DNA of 64,000 bases. Origin: Evansella clarkii. Its GTDB lineage: Bacteria > Bacillota > Bacilli > Bacillales > Salisediminibacteriaceae. The stretch spans positions 3,664,282 through 3,728,281 of the forward strand of contig NZ_KV917376.1 in NCBI RefSeq assembly GCF_002019695.1. Reading direction: 5' to 3'. A model generated the notes under the pieces. That model was not told the origin of the DNA. It searched no databases and saw only the letters and a program-made list of their open reading frames with translations. Both the position numbers and the translations under genes were made by a program. Positions 1-8,072 of this stretch are shown here, piece after piece (position 1 is the stretch's first letter; every line of letters begins with the position of its first letter).

Positions 1-284
1 CAAAGTCCTACTTTTTTCCTCTTGTATACACAATCCCAAACTCTGCGTCTTCTGCATTGTTTGTCTTCCCCGGGATCTTTCCGTTCTGTTTCTTACCCGT
101 CATATGCCCAGTGCTTTTATCCTCCACCTTGCCCCTCTTATCCTTCATCATACTTCCTCCTTTTTCTCTTATTCTTCCGTATCTTCTTCCCTGTTATGTA
201 CTCCCCTCTGATTATTCTCGGTTACATTGGAGACAATACTAACTGCTGAATTGCCAGGACATAAATTCTAAACGGAGGAACACA
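1..284. other. Leader region upstream of aspA
   Basis: No gene is supported here. The plus strand from about 57 to 210 is strongly pyrimidine-rich, and the open frames across it have biased, non-protein-like composition. The last part carries the ribosome binding site GGAGG at 274-278, which serves aspA. No convincing promoter or riboswitch was seen. Confidence 0.5.
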
Positions 285-1670
285 ATGAACACGAACGGCC
301 GATACAGGACAGAAAAGGATTCTCTCGGTGAGGTGAAAGTCCCTGCACAAACATATTATGGCGCTGAAACACAGCGAGCACTGGAAAATTTCCAGATCAG
401 CGGCCAGTCGCTCCCCCGTTCATTTATAAGAGCCCAAGGTATTATTAAGGCATCCGCAGCTGCAGCAAATATGCGGACAGGAGAACTTCCACCTGACACA
501 GGAAGCTTTATTTTACAGGCAGCTGAAGAAGTAATCGCTGGCAAATGGGACGACCACTTTAACGTGGATATATACCAGGCGGGAGCCGGCACCTCACAAA
601 ATATGAACGCGAATGAAGTTATCGGAAACAGGGCGACACAACTGGCAGGTGGCACTCTCGGATCAAAGCTCATCCACCCACACGATCATGTAAATATGTC
701 CCAGTCTACAAACGATACCTTCCCATCTGCTCTGCATATAGCAGCAGCTGAAAGTATCATTCAGGATTTTCTGCCTGCCCTCTCCACTTTAAATCAGTCA
801 CTTCAAAGAAAATCTGAAGAATTAATGGGTGTTAAAAAAAGCGGGCGGACTCATCTCCATGATGCTGTGCCTATCAGGATGGGGCAGGAATTCGCAGGCT
901 ACGCCGGCACTATTGAGACTCTGTATAAACAGGCAGAAACTATTCTTCAATCTTTCTATGAAATTGGTCTGGGTGGAAATGCCATAGGAACACCAATTAA
1001 TACCCATAAAGATTATCAGCACTATGTGCTGGAAGAAATATGCCGTCGTACAAATCTCCCCTTCCGCTCCCCGGCCAGCATGTTCACCTTCATGCAAAAC
1101 CGGAATGCAGCGATTCAAATGATGGCTTTACTAAAGGAGCTTGCTATACATTTAATAAAAATAACGAGCGATTTAAGGCTGTTAAGTTCCGGCCCGCGAA
1201 CCGGGTTTGCTGAAATTAACCTGCCAGCTGTTCAGCCAGGCTCAACAATTATGCCAGGAAAAATAAATCCGGCGATTCTTGAAATGGCGTATATGGTCTG
1301 CTGCCGGATCATTGGCAATGATACAGTGATGGCAGCCGCTGCAATGGCAGGCCAGCTGGAGATCAATGTAATGATGCCTGTAATCGCCTCTACACTCCTG
1401 GAATCGATTGAAATTATGTCAAATGCGATTAAAACATTGGTAACAAAATGTATAAACGGAATTACCGCAAATGAACAGACATGCCGGCAACTGATGGTAG
1501 ACAGCCTGGCGCTCGTAACCGGCCTCAGCCCAAAGCACGGTTACGACACAGCCGCACAGATTGGCAATGAAGCGGATGAACAAAACAAATCCATTAAACA
1601 AATCCTCCAGGAAAAAGGAATGCTCACAGAGGAAAACCTGCGAGCAATAGACCCTGATACTATGGTGTAA
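285..1670 (+). CDS. aspA: Aspartate ammonia-lyase (aspartase)
   Basis: A 461-residue member of the fumarase/aspartase superfamily, predicted to convert L-aspartate reversibly to fumarate and ammonia in the cytoplasm. The superfamily signature GSTIMPGKINP lies at residues 319-329 and carries the flexible catalytic SS-loop. Other conserved blocks are AGTSQNMNANEV near residue 100 and GRTHLHDAVPIRMGQE near 187. The wording of the second block (DAVPIRxGQE) fits aspartases better than class II fumarases, which is why I call it aspA. The length matches the family (about 460-475). The start is fixed by GGAGG seven bases upstream. It is monocistronic and converges on an AbgT-type transporter. A fumarase assignment is the main alternative. 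Confidence 0.88.
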   Translation: MNTNGRYRTEKDSLGEVKVPAQTYYGAETQRALENFQISGQSLPRSFIRAQGIIKASAAAANMRTGELPPDTGSFILQAAEEVIAGKWDDHFNVDIYQAGAGTSQNMNANEVIGNRATQLAGGTLGSKLIHPHDHVNMSQSTNDTFPSALHIAAAESIIQDFLPALSTLNQSLQRKSEELMGVKKSGRTHLHDAVPIRMGQEFAGYAGTIETLYKQAETILQSFYEIGLGGNAIGTPINTHKDYQHYVLEEICRRTNLPFRSPASMFTFMQNRNAAIQMMALLKELAIHLIKITSDLRLLSSGPRTGFAEINLPAVQPGSTIMPGKINPAILEMAYMVCCRIIGNDTVMAAAAMAGQLEINVMMPVIASTLLESIEIMSNAIKTLVTKCINGITANEQTCRQLMVDSLALVTGLSPKHGYDTAAQIGNEADEQNKSIKQILQEKGMLTEENLRAIDPDTMV

Positions 1671-1791
1671 TGGACACAGGGACTGTAAACTGTCCCCTCC
1701 ACCTGGGAACTCTCCTGGAGGACAACCCTGTTTCCCTTTGACCTCGTTCGTCAGGTCTGCTTATAGCAGCTATATTATCTCAGCACAAAAA

Positions 1792-1842
1792 AAGATAAGC
1801 CCCCAAAATGAGTTCGCGGCTCATAATAGGGTAACTTATCTT
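1792..1842. terminator. Bidirectional terminator, copy 1 of dispersed palindrome
   Basis: Arms AAGATAAG (1792-1799) and CTTATCTT (1835-1842) enclose CCCCAAAATGAG, a 7-base loop TTCGCGG and a partly mismatched return arm. A-run on the left and T-rich right side allow termination on both strands. It sits between the convergent ends of aspA and the AbgT transporter. Similarity to the copy at 37409 continues to the right through about 1900, and to the copy at 4453 to the left from about 1762. Confidence 0.75.
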
Positions 1843-1904
1843 CATATCCAGCCTTAAATCCCTTGTAAGGCATCTAAACTTCTGTGGCTGTTAGTTTTCC
1901 AGTA

Positions 1905-3437
1905 CTACTCTGCCGGTGTGTAATGGATTGGAGATCCAGGTCCTAAGTCGATGCCAAAGAACATCCATACAATTAGCATAATCGTCCAGGCGATGGTGAA
2001 GACGATCGTGTAAGGGAACATAACAGAAATAAGTGTCCCGATACCCATCTTCTTATCATATTTTTGAGCAAACGCGATAATAATTGCAAAATAGGTCATA
2101 AGCGGTGTAATTATATTTGTTGTTGAATCGGCAATCCGGTACGCCATCTGTGTCATTTCCGGAGAATAGCCAAGCTGCATCATAATCGGTACGAATACAG
2201 GTGCCATCATCGCCCATTTAGCTGAAGCGCTTCCAATGAACAAGTTGATGAAACCTGCCACAACGATGAACGAGAGAATGAGCGGGATACCTGTTAAATT
2301 GGCCGCTTCCAATGCCTCGGCGCCATATACACCAAGGACAAGACCCATGTTAGTTTCCCCGAAATAAGCAACGAACTGACCAGCTGTAAATGCGAGAACG
2401 ATAAACATCCCCATCGCTGCCATTGTATCGGAAAGCTGATTTGCAACGTCTTTGTCACTCTTTATGTCTTTTGTAGCAATCCCATAGAACAAACCAGGGA
2501 TAAAGAACAGAATCGCAATGATAGGAACGAGGGAACTCATAAACGGCGACTGGATAATTCCTCCGTCATCCGCACGCAAAGCTCCGTTTTCCGGTACCAC
2601 CATTAGTGCGAATATAAGTATACCAACTAGTAAGGAAACACCTGCCCAGATAAGACCTTTCTTTTCTTTCGGATCAAGTCCTTTTATGTCTTCACGATAA
2701 TCTCCTTTGTATTCCCCAAGACGCGGTTCAACAATTTTTTCAGTAACCCAAGCGCCCACAATCGTTAAGAGGAATACAGATACAATGATGAAATAATAAT
2801 TCATCGCTATGTTCATGCCTTCTGCGTATACCGGATCAATAATCCCTGCAGCCTGAATTGTCAGTTCCCCTAGCAAAGGATCTGTAGCTGATAAAAACAA
2901 GTTTGCACTGAAACCAGCTGATACACCTGCAAACGCAGCTGCCAGCCCGGCTAACGGATGCCTTCCAAGAGCCGCAAAAATAACCGCTCCCAATGGAGGA
3001 AGAACAACATATCCTGCGTCTGATGCAACACTGGACATAATTCCTGCAAAAACAAGTCCCCCTGTAATAAGTACTTTAGGAACTGAAAGCACAAACCCTC
3101 GGAGACATGCACTGATCAGCCCAGTTCTTTCAGCAAGCCCGATACCGAGCATCGTTGCAAGAACAACCCCTAACGGAGCAAATCCAATAAAGTTATCAAC
3201 CATGCTGGTGAACATGTACTGTATACCTTCTGCTGTCAGAAGATTTGTTACAGTGACCATCTCACCCTCTTCCCCAGGATGTTCCACACTAATTCCCGCC
3301 GCAGATACTAATGCGGAGGCAGCGATTACAACCAGAGTTAAAATGGCAAATAAAGTGACAGGGTGCGGCAGTTTGTTCCCCACAGTTTCAACCATATCAA
3401 GGAACTTCTGAAACAACCCTTTTCGTTTTTTCGCCAA
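1905..3437 (-). CDS. AbgT family transporter (p-aminobenzoyl-glutamate type)
   Basis: A 510-residue polytopic membrane protein of the AbgT family, whose characterised members import p-aminobenzoyl-glutamate or export sulfonamides/antifolates. The N-terminal KxLPHPVTLF segment, the GIGLAERTGL loop, the NLFLSATDPLLGE stretch and about a dozen hydrophobic helices are typical. The open frame extends to 3455, but I favour the TTG at 3437, because AAGGGAG lies eight bases before it and the protein then begins MAKKRKG; the ATG at 3455 has no Shine-Dalgarno sequence. It is monocistronic and ends at the palindromic terminator shared with aspA. The real substrate cannot be told from sequence. The proximity of aspA may only be coincidental. 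Confidence 0.88.
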   Translation of the reverse strand: MAKKRKGLFQKFLDMVETVGNKLPHPVTLFAILTLVVIAASALVSAAGISVEHPGEEGEMVTVTNLLTAEGIQYMFTSMVDNFIGFAPLGVVLATMLGIGLAERTGLISACLRGFVLSVPKVLITGGLVFAGIMSSVASDAGYVVLPPLGAVIFAALGRHPLAGLAAAFAGVSAGFSANLFLSATDPLLGELTIQAAGIIDPVYAEGMNIAMNYYFIIVSVFLLTIVGAWVTEKIVEPRLGEYKGDYREDIKGLDPKEKKGLIWAGVSLLVGILIFALMVVPENGALRADDGGIIQSPFMSSLVPIIAILFFIPGLFYGIATKDIKSDKDVANQLSDTMAAMGMFIVLAFTAGQFVAYFGETNMGLVLGVYGAEALEAANLTGIPLILSFIVVAGFINLFIGSASAKWAMMAPVFVPIMMQLGYSPEMTQMAYRIADSTTNIITPLMTYFAIIIAFAQKYDKKMGIGTLISVMFPYTIVFTIAWTIMLIVWMFFGIDLGPGSPIHYTPAE

Positions 3438-3455
3438 TGGTAAAACTCCCTTCAT

Positions 3456-3845
3456 TTCAATGAAAATAAAAAAACTAATATCTTTTTAAGGAGATTAGTT
3501 TTTTGGCTTTCCATCTTAATTATTATTCAAAAATATTATAAAGGGTTTCTCGCAGAATTTGTAGGTTATTTGTAGAATTAAATGAATTATAAAGATTCTC
3601 AATGTTCGGTCTACCCTTCTATTAATGGTCACCTCCTGAATGTAAAAATCAACCATAGGGCCGTCCACTTGGTTCCTTTTTCTTTCATTTGTTACAATCA
3701 AAGATATACTTTTTAAATCCTTGACTATCAAAGCACCTGCTGCAGCTATGTATTCTTCTGATACAGTGAAATGTTTCTTTGATTATTAACATTTACTGGT
3801 TTTAAAACAACTCCTCAAAAATTCTTACAGAAAGAGAGGTTTCAT
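3456..3845. other. Intergenic region with leader hairpin and unassigned open frame
   Basis: On the minus strand an AAAACTAAT...ATTAGTTTT hairpin followed by TTTATTTT lies at 3468-3504, just before the AbgT start, so it could attenuate that gene; it is AT-rich and weak. From about 3520 to 3780 the minus strand is open and reads like protein for roughly 45 residues around a strong AGGAGGTGAC (near 3630-3640), but no complete gene with a normal start follows. I see it as a possible remnant only. Confidence 0.35.
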
Positions 3846-4379
3846 ATGTCCAACATCCTTTTGATTTTTTTATTACAGCTTATATTGGTGCCTGTCTTAT
3901 CTCTTCGAATTATATTTGTCGTTAAAAACATGAGCATACCTGCTTCTATTTTTGGATTTCTGGAAGCGTTGATTTATGTGTTCGGTTTATCTATTGTTCT
4001 TAGCGGGGAGCAAAGTATCGCTGAGATGCTTGTATATGCGTTAGGCTTTGCTGCTGGTATTTATTTAGGGAATTATATTGAAAATAAAATGGCTTTAGGT
4101 TATACAAACCTTACTGTTAACTTGCTTAATAACAATACTGAACTAATTTCCACTCTTCGGAACGAAGGATTTGGAGTGACCGTCTTCGAAGGAATGGGAA
4201 AAGATAGTGTTCGTTATCAGCTTCAAATTTTAACCAAAAGAAACATGGAAGAAAAATTGATGAAGATGATTGAGGAATACGAGCCGCATGCCTTCATTAT
4301 TTCTTATGAGCCTCGTAAATTTAAAGGAGGCTATCTGTTAAAGGCTATGAAAAAGACTAAAAGAAAAACAGCTGACTAG
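3846..4379 (+). CDS. UPF0316 / DUF2179 membrane protein (YebE-like)
   Basis: A 177-residue protein of the UPF0316 family. Three hydrophobic helices fill residues 1 to about 85, followed by a cytoplasmic DUF2179 domain (about 90-165) with the pattern TLRNEGFGVTVFEGMGKDSVRY. DUF2179 domains resemble small ligand-binding alpha/beta folds, and the function of the family is unknown. The ribosome binding site GAGAGG is seven bases before the ATG. The C-terminus is Lys-rich. The gene stands alone and converges on the small gene at 4530, with a palindromic terminator between them. Confidence 0.85.
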   Translation: MSNILLIFLLQLILVPVLSLRIIFVVKNMSIPASIFGFLEALIYVFGLSIVLSGEQSIAEMLVYALGFAAGIYLGNYIENKMALGYTNLTVNLLNNNTELISTLRNEGFGVTVFEGMGKDSVRYQLQILTKRNMEEKLMKMIEEYEPHAFIISYEPRKFKGGYLLKAMKKTKRKTAD

Positions 4380-4452
4380 TGGCACAAGGACAGGTTCACT
4401 ATCCCCCTTCATGGTCTCCTTATAGCATCCATATTATCTGAGCACAAAAAAA

Positions 4453-4501
4453 AGATAAGCCCCCAAAATGAGTCTGCGGCTCATTTTGGGGTAACTTATC
4501 T
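4453..4501. terminator. Bidirectional terminator, copy 2 of dispersed palindrome
   Basis: The most perfect copy: AGATAAG, then CCCCAAAATGAG, loop TCTGCGG, then CTCATTTTGGGG (a perfect 12-bp stem), TAA bulge, CTTATCT. It lies between the convergent genes ending at 4379 and 4530. The 25 bases to its left (TATTATCTGAGCAC) repeat those left of copy 1. Confidence 0.8.
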
Positions 4502-4529
4502 CCATACCGAAGTGGCAGTCCTCTGCTGA

Positions 4530-4727
4530 TCACCTCGCTAACTGATTTCTATGTAAAGTTATTGCCTCCCAGATTTTCTGTTTGTGCTTCTTTGCTCCTT
4601 TGCCAACTAAGTATTCATCATCCAGTTCCTCGCCTCTGCTCATTGCCACCTTAACATCAACACCTTTGCCCGTTACATGATATGTTGAGCTGCCTGCCCA
4701 GTTAGTCTTTTTCACGTGAAGGTTCAT
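4530..4727 (-). CDS. Small hypothetical protein (65 aa)
   Basis: A 65-residue soluble, basic protein that I do not recognise. It begins MNLHVKKTNWAGSSTYHVTG and contains the block GEELDDEYLVGKGAKKHKQ. AAAGGGTGG eight bases before the ATG is a good ribosome binding site, and the gene ends neatly at the shared terminator, so it is probably expressed. No signal peptide or membrane segment is present. Confidence 0.6.
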   Translation of the reverse strand: MNLHVKKTNWAGSSTYHVTGKGVDVKVAMSRGEELDDEYLVGKGAKKHKQKIWEAITLHRNQLAR

Positions 4728-4751
4728 AAATAACCACCCTTTCAGAGATTA

Positions 4752-4847
4752 TTAATCAGCCACAGCCTTAATTGCCATAAATCTCTCGCCTAAAGCCTCT
4801 GTCATTCCTAAAAGAACAGTTATCTCTTCAAATGTGAGAGGACCCAT
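4752..4847 (-). pseudogene. Remnant of a small gene (frameshifted)
   Basis: A 31-residue frame (MGPLTFEEITVLLGM...) ends here just upstream of the gene at 4727. Immediately upstream in another frame the DNA reads ALEGFESFLIK behind a good AAGGGAGG site, and a single-base change at the ATAAAATGG junction would join both into one 43-residue protein. I infer a degraded small gene. The short ORF alone lacks a ribosome binding site. Confidence 0.35.
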
Positions 4848-5019
4848 TTTATAAGAAAACTTTCAAATCCTTCTAATGCTATTGCCTCCCTTCATTAAGA
4901 TTCAGGCCGTTCCCTCTGATTACCTATAACCGAATAAATATTCTGAAAAACGTACTTTTTTTAAAAAAGTGGAATTCACAAATTAATCTTCTTTGGAACT
5001 ATATATATGTCTTTTTTTC

Positions 5020-5895
5020 TTATGAAAGTAAAACTAATGTCATGCCCAGGTTCTCCTCCACCCATTTTTTCTTTATAAGTGTATGATCAGCCTCATTAAG
5101 AGAAAAATTGAAACAAGGTAAAGAGCCAGAATCAGTTGCATTAAAGTTAGCTTTATTTTCAGAAGGTGTTACTTCTCGCTCACATAGATTAACAGTAATA
5201 TAGATATCCGCCCCTCTTTTTACGGCCTCTTCCTTCCACTTCAATTTGTTACAGCTGGGGCCTGCTGCAATTGCTGCTTTTTTAATTTTTTTCTTAGAGC
5301 TGCCTGTGGACTCGATAGCCTCTGCCAAAGCTTCCGGTCCCACCCACAGACCATCAGTAGCTATATTATCCAGTTCGCAGAAAAGGAGTGAAATGTTGTC
5401 TTTCTTATTGTTAAAAACACACCCTTCTGTCACTTTTCCATTTATTGTTACTGCCATAACAAGACTTACACTTAGAGGGCTAAGAGTTATAAAAGGAATA
5501 TGACAGGAGTATACAGAGAGCTTTTTCTCCTTTATTTTTTTCACATAAGCGTCCATATCCGGTACAGGCCCATTCCGTTTTACACCGTTTGCAACTCCAC
5601 CATTCTTTACTGGCAGTTTTTCTATGAACAGGACATCACCCTCATTACTCTCCTCTGTAAACTTTTTCAATGCATTATCACCTGGAAAATCTGTTAAATA
5701 TACTTTCCTTTGTTTCGGTATCTCACTTTCATTCTCAAAGCAGAATAGCTCTGTGAATTGTGCTGCAAAGGCAGATTTCCCGTTAAATTTTAAAGCAGGA
5801 TCTGCAATAAACCGGCCAAGAGATGAGACCTTTTTAATAGCTGTACCATCACCGGCATTTGCCTGTTTACTTACAACTTCTTTTACCTGTGCCAT
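5020..5895 (-). CDS. Unknown protein under tandem T-box control
   Basis: A 291-residue protein that I do not recognise. It is soluble-looking, with a Lys-rich centre and no clear signal peptide or membrane helix. An N-terminal block (residues 1-80) contains GRFIADPALKFNGKSAFAAQF, and the C-terminal half contains WVGPEALAEAIESTGSS. The open frame extends to 5964, but the start is set at the ATG at 5895, because AAGGAGAGTG precedes it and the longer frame runs into the T-box terminator. Its only visible control is two T-box leaders directly upstream, which normally govern aminoacyl-tRNA synthetases or amino-acid transport and biosynthesis. The gene resembles none of these, so its role is open. 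Expression is predicted to rise when threonine is short. Confidence 0.7.
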   Translation of the reverse strand: MAQVKEVVSKQANAGDGTAIKKVSSLGRFIADPALKFNGKSAFAAQFTELFCFENESEIPKQRKVYLTDFPGDNALKKFTEESNEGDVLFIEKLPVKNGGVANGVKRNGPVPDMDAYVKKIKEKKLSVYSCHIPFITLSPLSVSLVMAVTINGKVTEGCVFNNKKDNISLLFCELDNIATDGLWVGPEALAEAIESTGSSKKKIKKAAIAAGPSCNKLKWKEEAVKRGADIYITVNLCEREVTPSENKANFNATDSGSLPCFNFSLNEADHTLIKKKWVEENLGMTLVLLS

Positions 5896-5940
5896 GCTTA
5901 TCACTCTCCTTGTATTAGTCAATTTAATAATGTAAAAATA

Positions 5941-6184
5941 AAAAACACACCCATCCCTCTGCAAGGGACGAGTGTGTTATAACCCGTGGTTCCACCCAAC
6001 TTCCCATAAGAAAATCTTCCTTATGGCTCTGATACTCTAACGCGGTATATACGGTATTGGATACTCTAGTTCCCCAATACAGCTCGGAGGCGGTAAATTA
6101 TTTTCCTAAGTAAGGAAGCTCTCAGCAGCCGCTTCCCTCTCTGGATACCGTAAAAATAACTCATGTCCTCTTCATCGCTTTTAT
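5941..6184 (-). promoter_or_regulatory. T-box riboswitch, proximal copy (predicted tRNA-Thr)
   Basis: Canonical T-box leader. In transcription order it has a K-turn-like GATGAAGAGG, the stem I AGAGAGGGAAGC...GCTGAGAGC block, a specifier region ACC (plus-strand 6092-6094), the T-box GGGTGGAACCACG (5985-5997) and a terminator hairpin AACACACTCGTCCC...GGGATGGGTGTGTTTTTT (5941-5979). ACC is a threonine codon, and the A in the UGGA-ACC bulge would pair with a U73 discriminator base, as on Bacillus tRNA-Thr. UAC (Tyr) in an adjacent register is less likely, since it would need UGGU. It lies 45 bases before the gene at 5895. Confidence 0.92.
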
Positions 6185-6440
6185 TTATACAAATAAAAAA
6201 CGCACTCATCCCTGCTAAAGGGACGAGCGCGTTATACTCGTGGTTCCACCCAAATTCCCAATAAACACAATGGTTTATCGGCTCAAGGTTGTGTAACGTC
6301 GAATCAACGGCATTGGATACTTAATGTTCCCCAATGCAGCTTAGAGGGGGTAAATTATTTTCCTAAGCAAGGAAGTTCGCAGCATACCTTCCCTCTCTGA
6401 ATACCGTAAAAATAATTTCTGACCTCATCATTGCTTTTGC
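6185..6440 (-). promoter_or_regulatory. T-box riboswitch, distal copy (predicted tRNA-Thr)
   Basis: A second complete T-box leader, tandem with the first and clearly its paralogue. It keeps the stem I motif AGAGAGGGAAGG...GCTGCGAAC, specifier ACC at 6349-6351, T-box GGGTGGAACCACG (6239-6251) and its own terminator (about 6200-6233, U-run to 6194). Both copies share the identical AAAATAATTTACC specifier-side strand. A read-through transcript must pass two independent threonine checkpoints, as at B. subtilis thrZ, which has several T-boxes. Confidence 0.92.
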
Positions 6441-6456
6441 TGAATTGTTTAATTAT

Positions 6457-6484
6457 TCTATATATTACAACATTGTTTAACCAA
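6457..6484 (-). promoter_or_regulatory. Candidate sigma-A promoter of the T-box transcript
   Basis: On the minus strand TTGGTT (6484-6479) and TATAGA (6462-6457) are separated by 16 bases and lie about 20 bases before the first T-box stem. The match is modest, but the position is right. Confidence 0.4.
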
Positions 6485-6706
6485 GCGCAATGCTTAATCT
6501 GAAGAAATGATATCTTTTCTTGCTCTTGTTAGGTTAGACCTCATTTTCGCACTTGCTAATTCCATCAACCTTTCCGGTAGTTTTCTGGAAGCGTTGTTTT
6601 AGAACAACCGTTCGAGTACCTCAACAAAGATGATAATAACAGAGTGATTGTCAGGGAAGCTCATTGGGTGTTGGCACTCATCTTCATCTAAAAGGAGGTG
6701 ATACCT

Positions 6707-6823
6707 ATGGTTACACGCAGAATCATTAACACTAGAGATTCCGGCAAGTCATTTCGTAAGATGAAAGCAGTTCCAAGTGAACTTCTTCACAAATGTACTT
6801 GTTGCTTTTTCCACCTTTTCTAA
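6707..6823 (+). CDS. Candidate Cys-containing 38-residue peptide
   Basis: A short frame starting at 6707 behind an unusually perfect Shine-Dalgarno sequence, AAAGGAGGTGAT, six bases upstream. The product starts MVTRRIINTRDSGKSFRKMK and ends with KCTCCFFHLF, three cysteines within four residues followed by an aromatic tail. A basic leader followed by a short Cys/Phe-rich core suggests a signalling or modified peptide, but no processing enzyme, exporter or receptor is nearby. I do not recognise the family. The strong ribosome binding site is the main evidence that it is translated. Confidence 0.45.
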   Translation: MVTRRIINTRDSGKSFRKMKAVPSELLHKCTCCFFHLF

Positions 6824-6943
6824 TCCTCCCTATAATAATTAGTACCAGGCTCTGAAATTATTAAGAATGTATCCCAATAGTATTTACCACTGAAATTTTC
6901 TACTTTTCTTATTATTTACCTTCTGTACCTCTCCAAAAAGTAG

Positions 6944-7010
6944 TTGACACAAGAAATAATTTTATGGTATTATTAATAAATTTGTTATAAAACCTTAACC
7001 GTGCTATACT
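6944..7010 (+). promoter_or_regulatory. Promoters of the CarD-family gene
   Basis: TTGACA (6944-6949) and TATTAT (6968-6973), 18 bases apart, form a good sigma-A promoter. A second possible pair is TTGTTA (6983-6988) with TATACT (7005-7010), 16 bases apart. Both point to the gene at 7043. Confidence 0.6.
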
Positions 7011-7042
7011 TAATAAAGTTACCAAATACGGAGGTGGTTTCT

Positions 7043-7510
7043 TTGTTTGAAGTTGGCGATAACATTGTTTATCCAATGCACGGAGCAGGTATAATTGAAG
7101 CAATAGAAGAAAAGGAAATTTCAGGTGAAAAACAACAGTATTATGTCATCAGCATGTCAGTCAGTAATATGCAGCTCATGATTCCTGAGAGTAAAATTTT
7201 GAGGTCAAATATACGCCCGGTTACTGACATAACTGCATTAAAACGCCTCATAAATCACTTTGAACATGGTGTATCAGAATCAGACAGATCATTGTCGTGG
7301 AAACAAAGGTATAAAGTAAACACGGACAAAATAAAATCAGGTAAAATACAGGAAGGTGCTGAGGTAGTACGTGATTTGAAGCGTATGAAGAAAGAGAAAG
7401 CACTTAATTCGAGCGAAAAAAAAATGTTTGATAATGCATATGAATTGCTGATTAGTGAACTGAAATTAATTAAAGGGATAACTGAAAATCAAATAAAAAT
7501 ATTCTCTTAA
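7043..7510 (+). CDS. CarD-family transcriptional regulator (YdeB-like)
   Basis: A 155-residue CarD/CdnL/TRCF-type protein. The N-terminal RNA-polymerase-interacting domain (residues 1-60) has the hallmark MFEVGDNIVYPMHGAGIIE and the IPESKILRSNIRPV strand; the C-terminal half is helical and basic (WKQRYKVNTDKIKSGK, LKRMKKEKALNSSEKKM), as in the DNA-binding part of the family. CarD proteins stabilise the open promoter complex, notably at rRNA promoters. I place the start at the TTG at 7043, since GGAGG (7030-7034) is eight bases upstream and family members start MFxxGD; the longer frame from 7001 starts inside the promoter. Confidence 0.9.
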   Translation: MFEVGDNIVYPMHGAGIIEAIEEKEISGEKQQYYVISMSVSNMQLMIPESKILRSNIRPVTDITALKRLINHFEHGVSESDRSLSWKQRYKVNTDKIKSGKIQEGAEVVRDLKRMKKEKALNSSEKKMFDNAYELLISELKLIKGITENQIKIFS

Positions 7511-7897
7511 GGTTTAAAAATAAAGTATTACATCTCCCGGAAATGACCTGAATTTTTCGGGAATATGTTAATTTTAATTGAATCACTCCACAGCCACTCA
7601 ACTCCTTCAATTCAACTTTAGAGCATTTTACCTCCCTTGTTTTATTAACAATCTAATCCATAATTAATATTTTAATTTTATCGATCGTCAAATAACTTGA
7701 TTTGTAATCCTGATTCACACTGGCACGGACAAGGAGCCGTAAGGATGAAAGAGAGGCAGGGCTTTCATTGTTTTAGGTATAAAATTCATCCCTGGTTTAG
7801 AAGAATAATATAGAGTCCCCCCAACCATTGCGTGATAAAGAAACCGATAATAGCAATCTCACTTGTTAAACTCTAAAAGAACTAACTGTACGATCTG

Positions 7898-7926
7898 CCT
7901 GCTCGAACGTTGAGCAGGTTTTTTTA
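7898..7926 (+). terminator. Rho-independent terminator
   Basis: CCTGCTC, loop GAACGTT, GAGCAGG, followed by eight T. It is a textbook plus-strand terminator, although the only plus-strand gene upstream ends nearly 400 bases earlier, so an unannotated transcript may end here. Confidence 0.75.
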
Positions 7927-7943
7927 TTAATAATGAAAGAACT

Positions 7944-7974
7944 AAAAAAAGCAGGCCCATTTAAGGAGCCTGTT
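7944..7974 (-). terminator. Minus-strand terminator hairpin
   Basis: On the minus strand CAGGCTCC, loop, GGGCCTG is followed by a run of seven T. No minus-strand gene is seen immediately upstream, so it may insulate against antisense reading through the gene at 8073. Confidence 0.5.
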
Positions 7975-8072
7975 TGTATGAACAAGTTATGGTCACGCTA
8001 CCATTCCCTGTACACTCTTCTTACAAATAATTTATAATAAAGTATCCAGTAACAAATCAGGAGGAGAAAAAG

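Larger units (their letters stand above)
7511..8072. other. 562-base intergenic region with several hairpins
   Basis: A TCCCG...CGGGA hairpin at about 7534-7561 probably ends the CarD-family gene. The middle part (7680-7880) holds no supported gene; a minus-strand stretch near 7790-7870 encodes a short hydrophobic run ending in a stop and may be debris. Two further terminators, at 7898 and 7944, are listed separately. Confidence 0.5.

Noticed and set aside
22-249. Plus-strand open frame before aspA
   Set aside because: Pyrimidine-rich, Ser/Pro/Phe-biased product without a ribosome binding site; looks like composition bias, not a gene.
3516-3731. Minus-strand 71-residue open frame as a gene
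   Set aside because: The first half reads like protein, but the start lacks a ribosome binding site and the second half is AT-biased; kept only as a possible remnant in the gap description.
6690-6705. AAAGGAGGTGAT as a possible fragment of the 16S rRNA 3' end (opposite strand)
   Set aside because: Similarity stops at the 12 bases that any perfect Shine-Dalgarno shares with the anti-Shine-Dalgarno; no further rRNA sequence follows.
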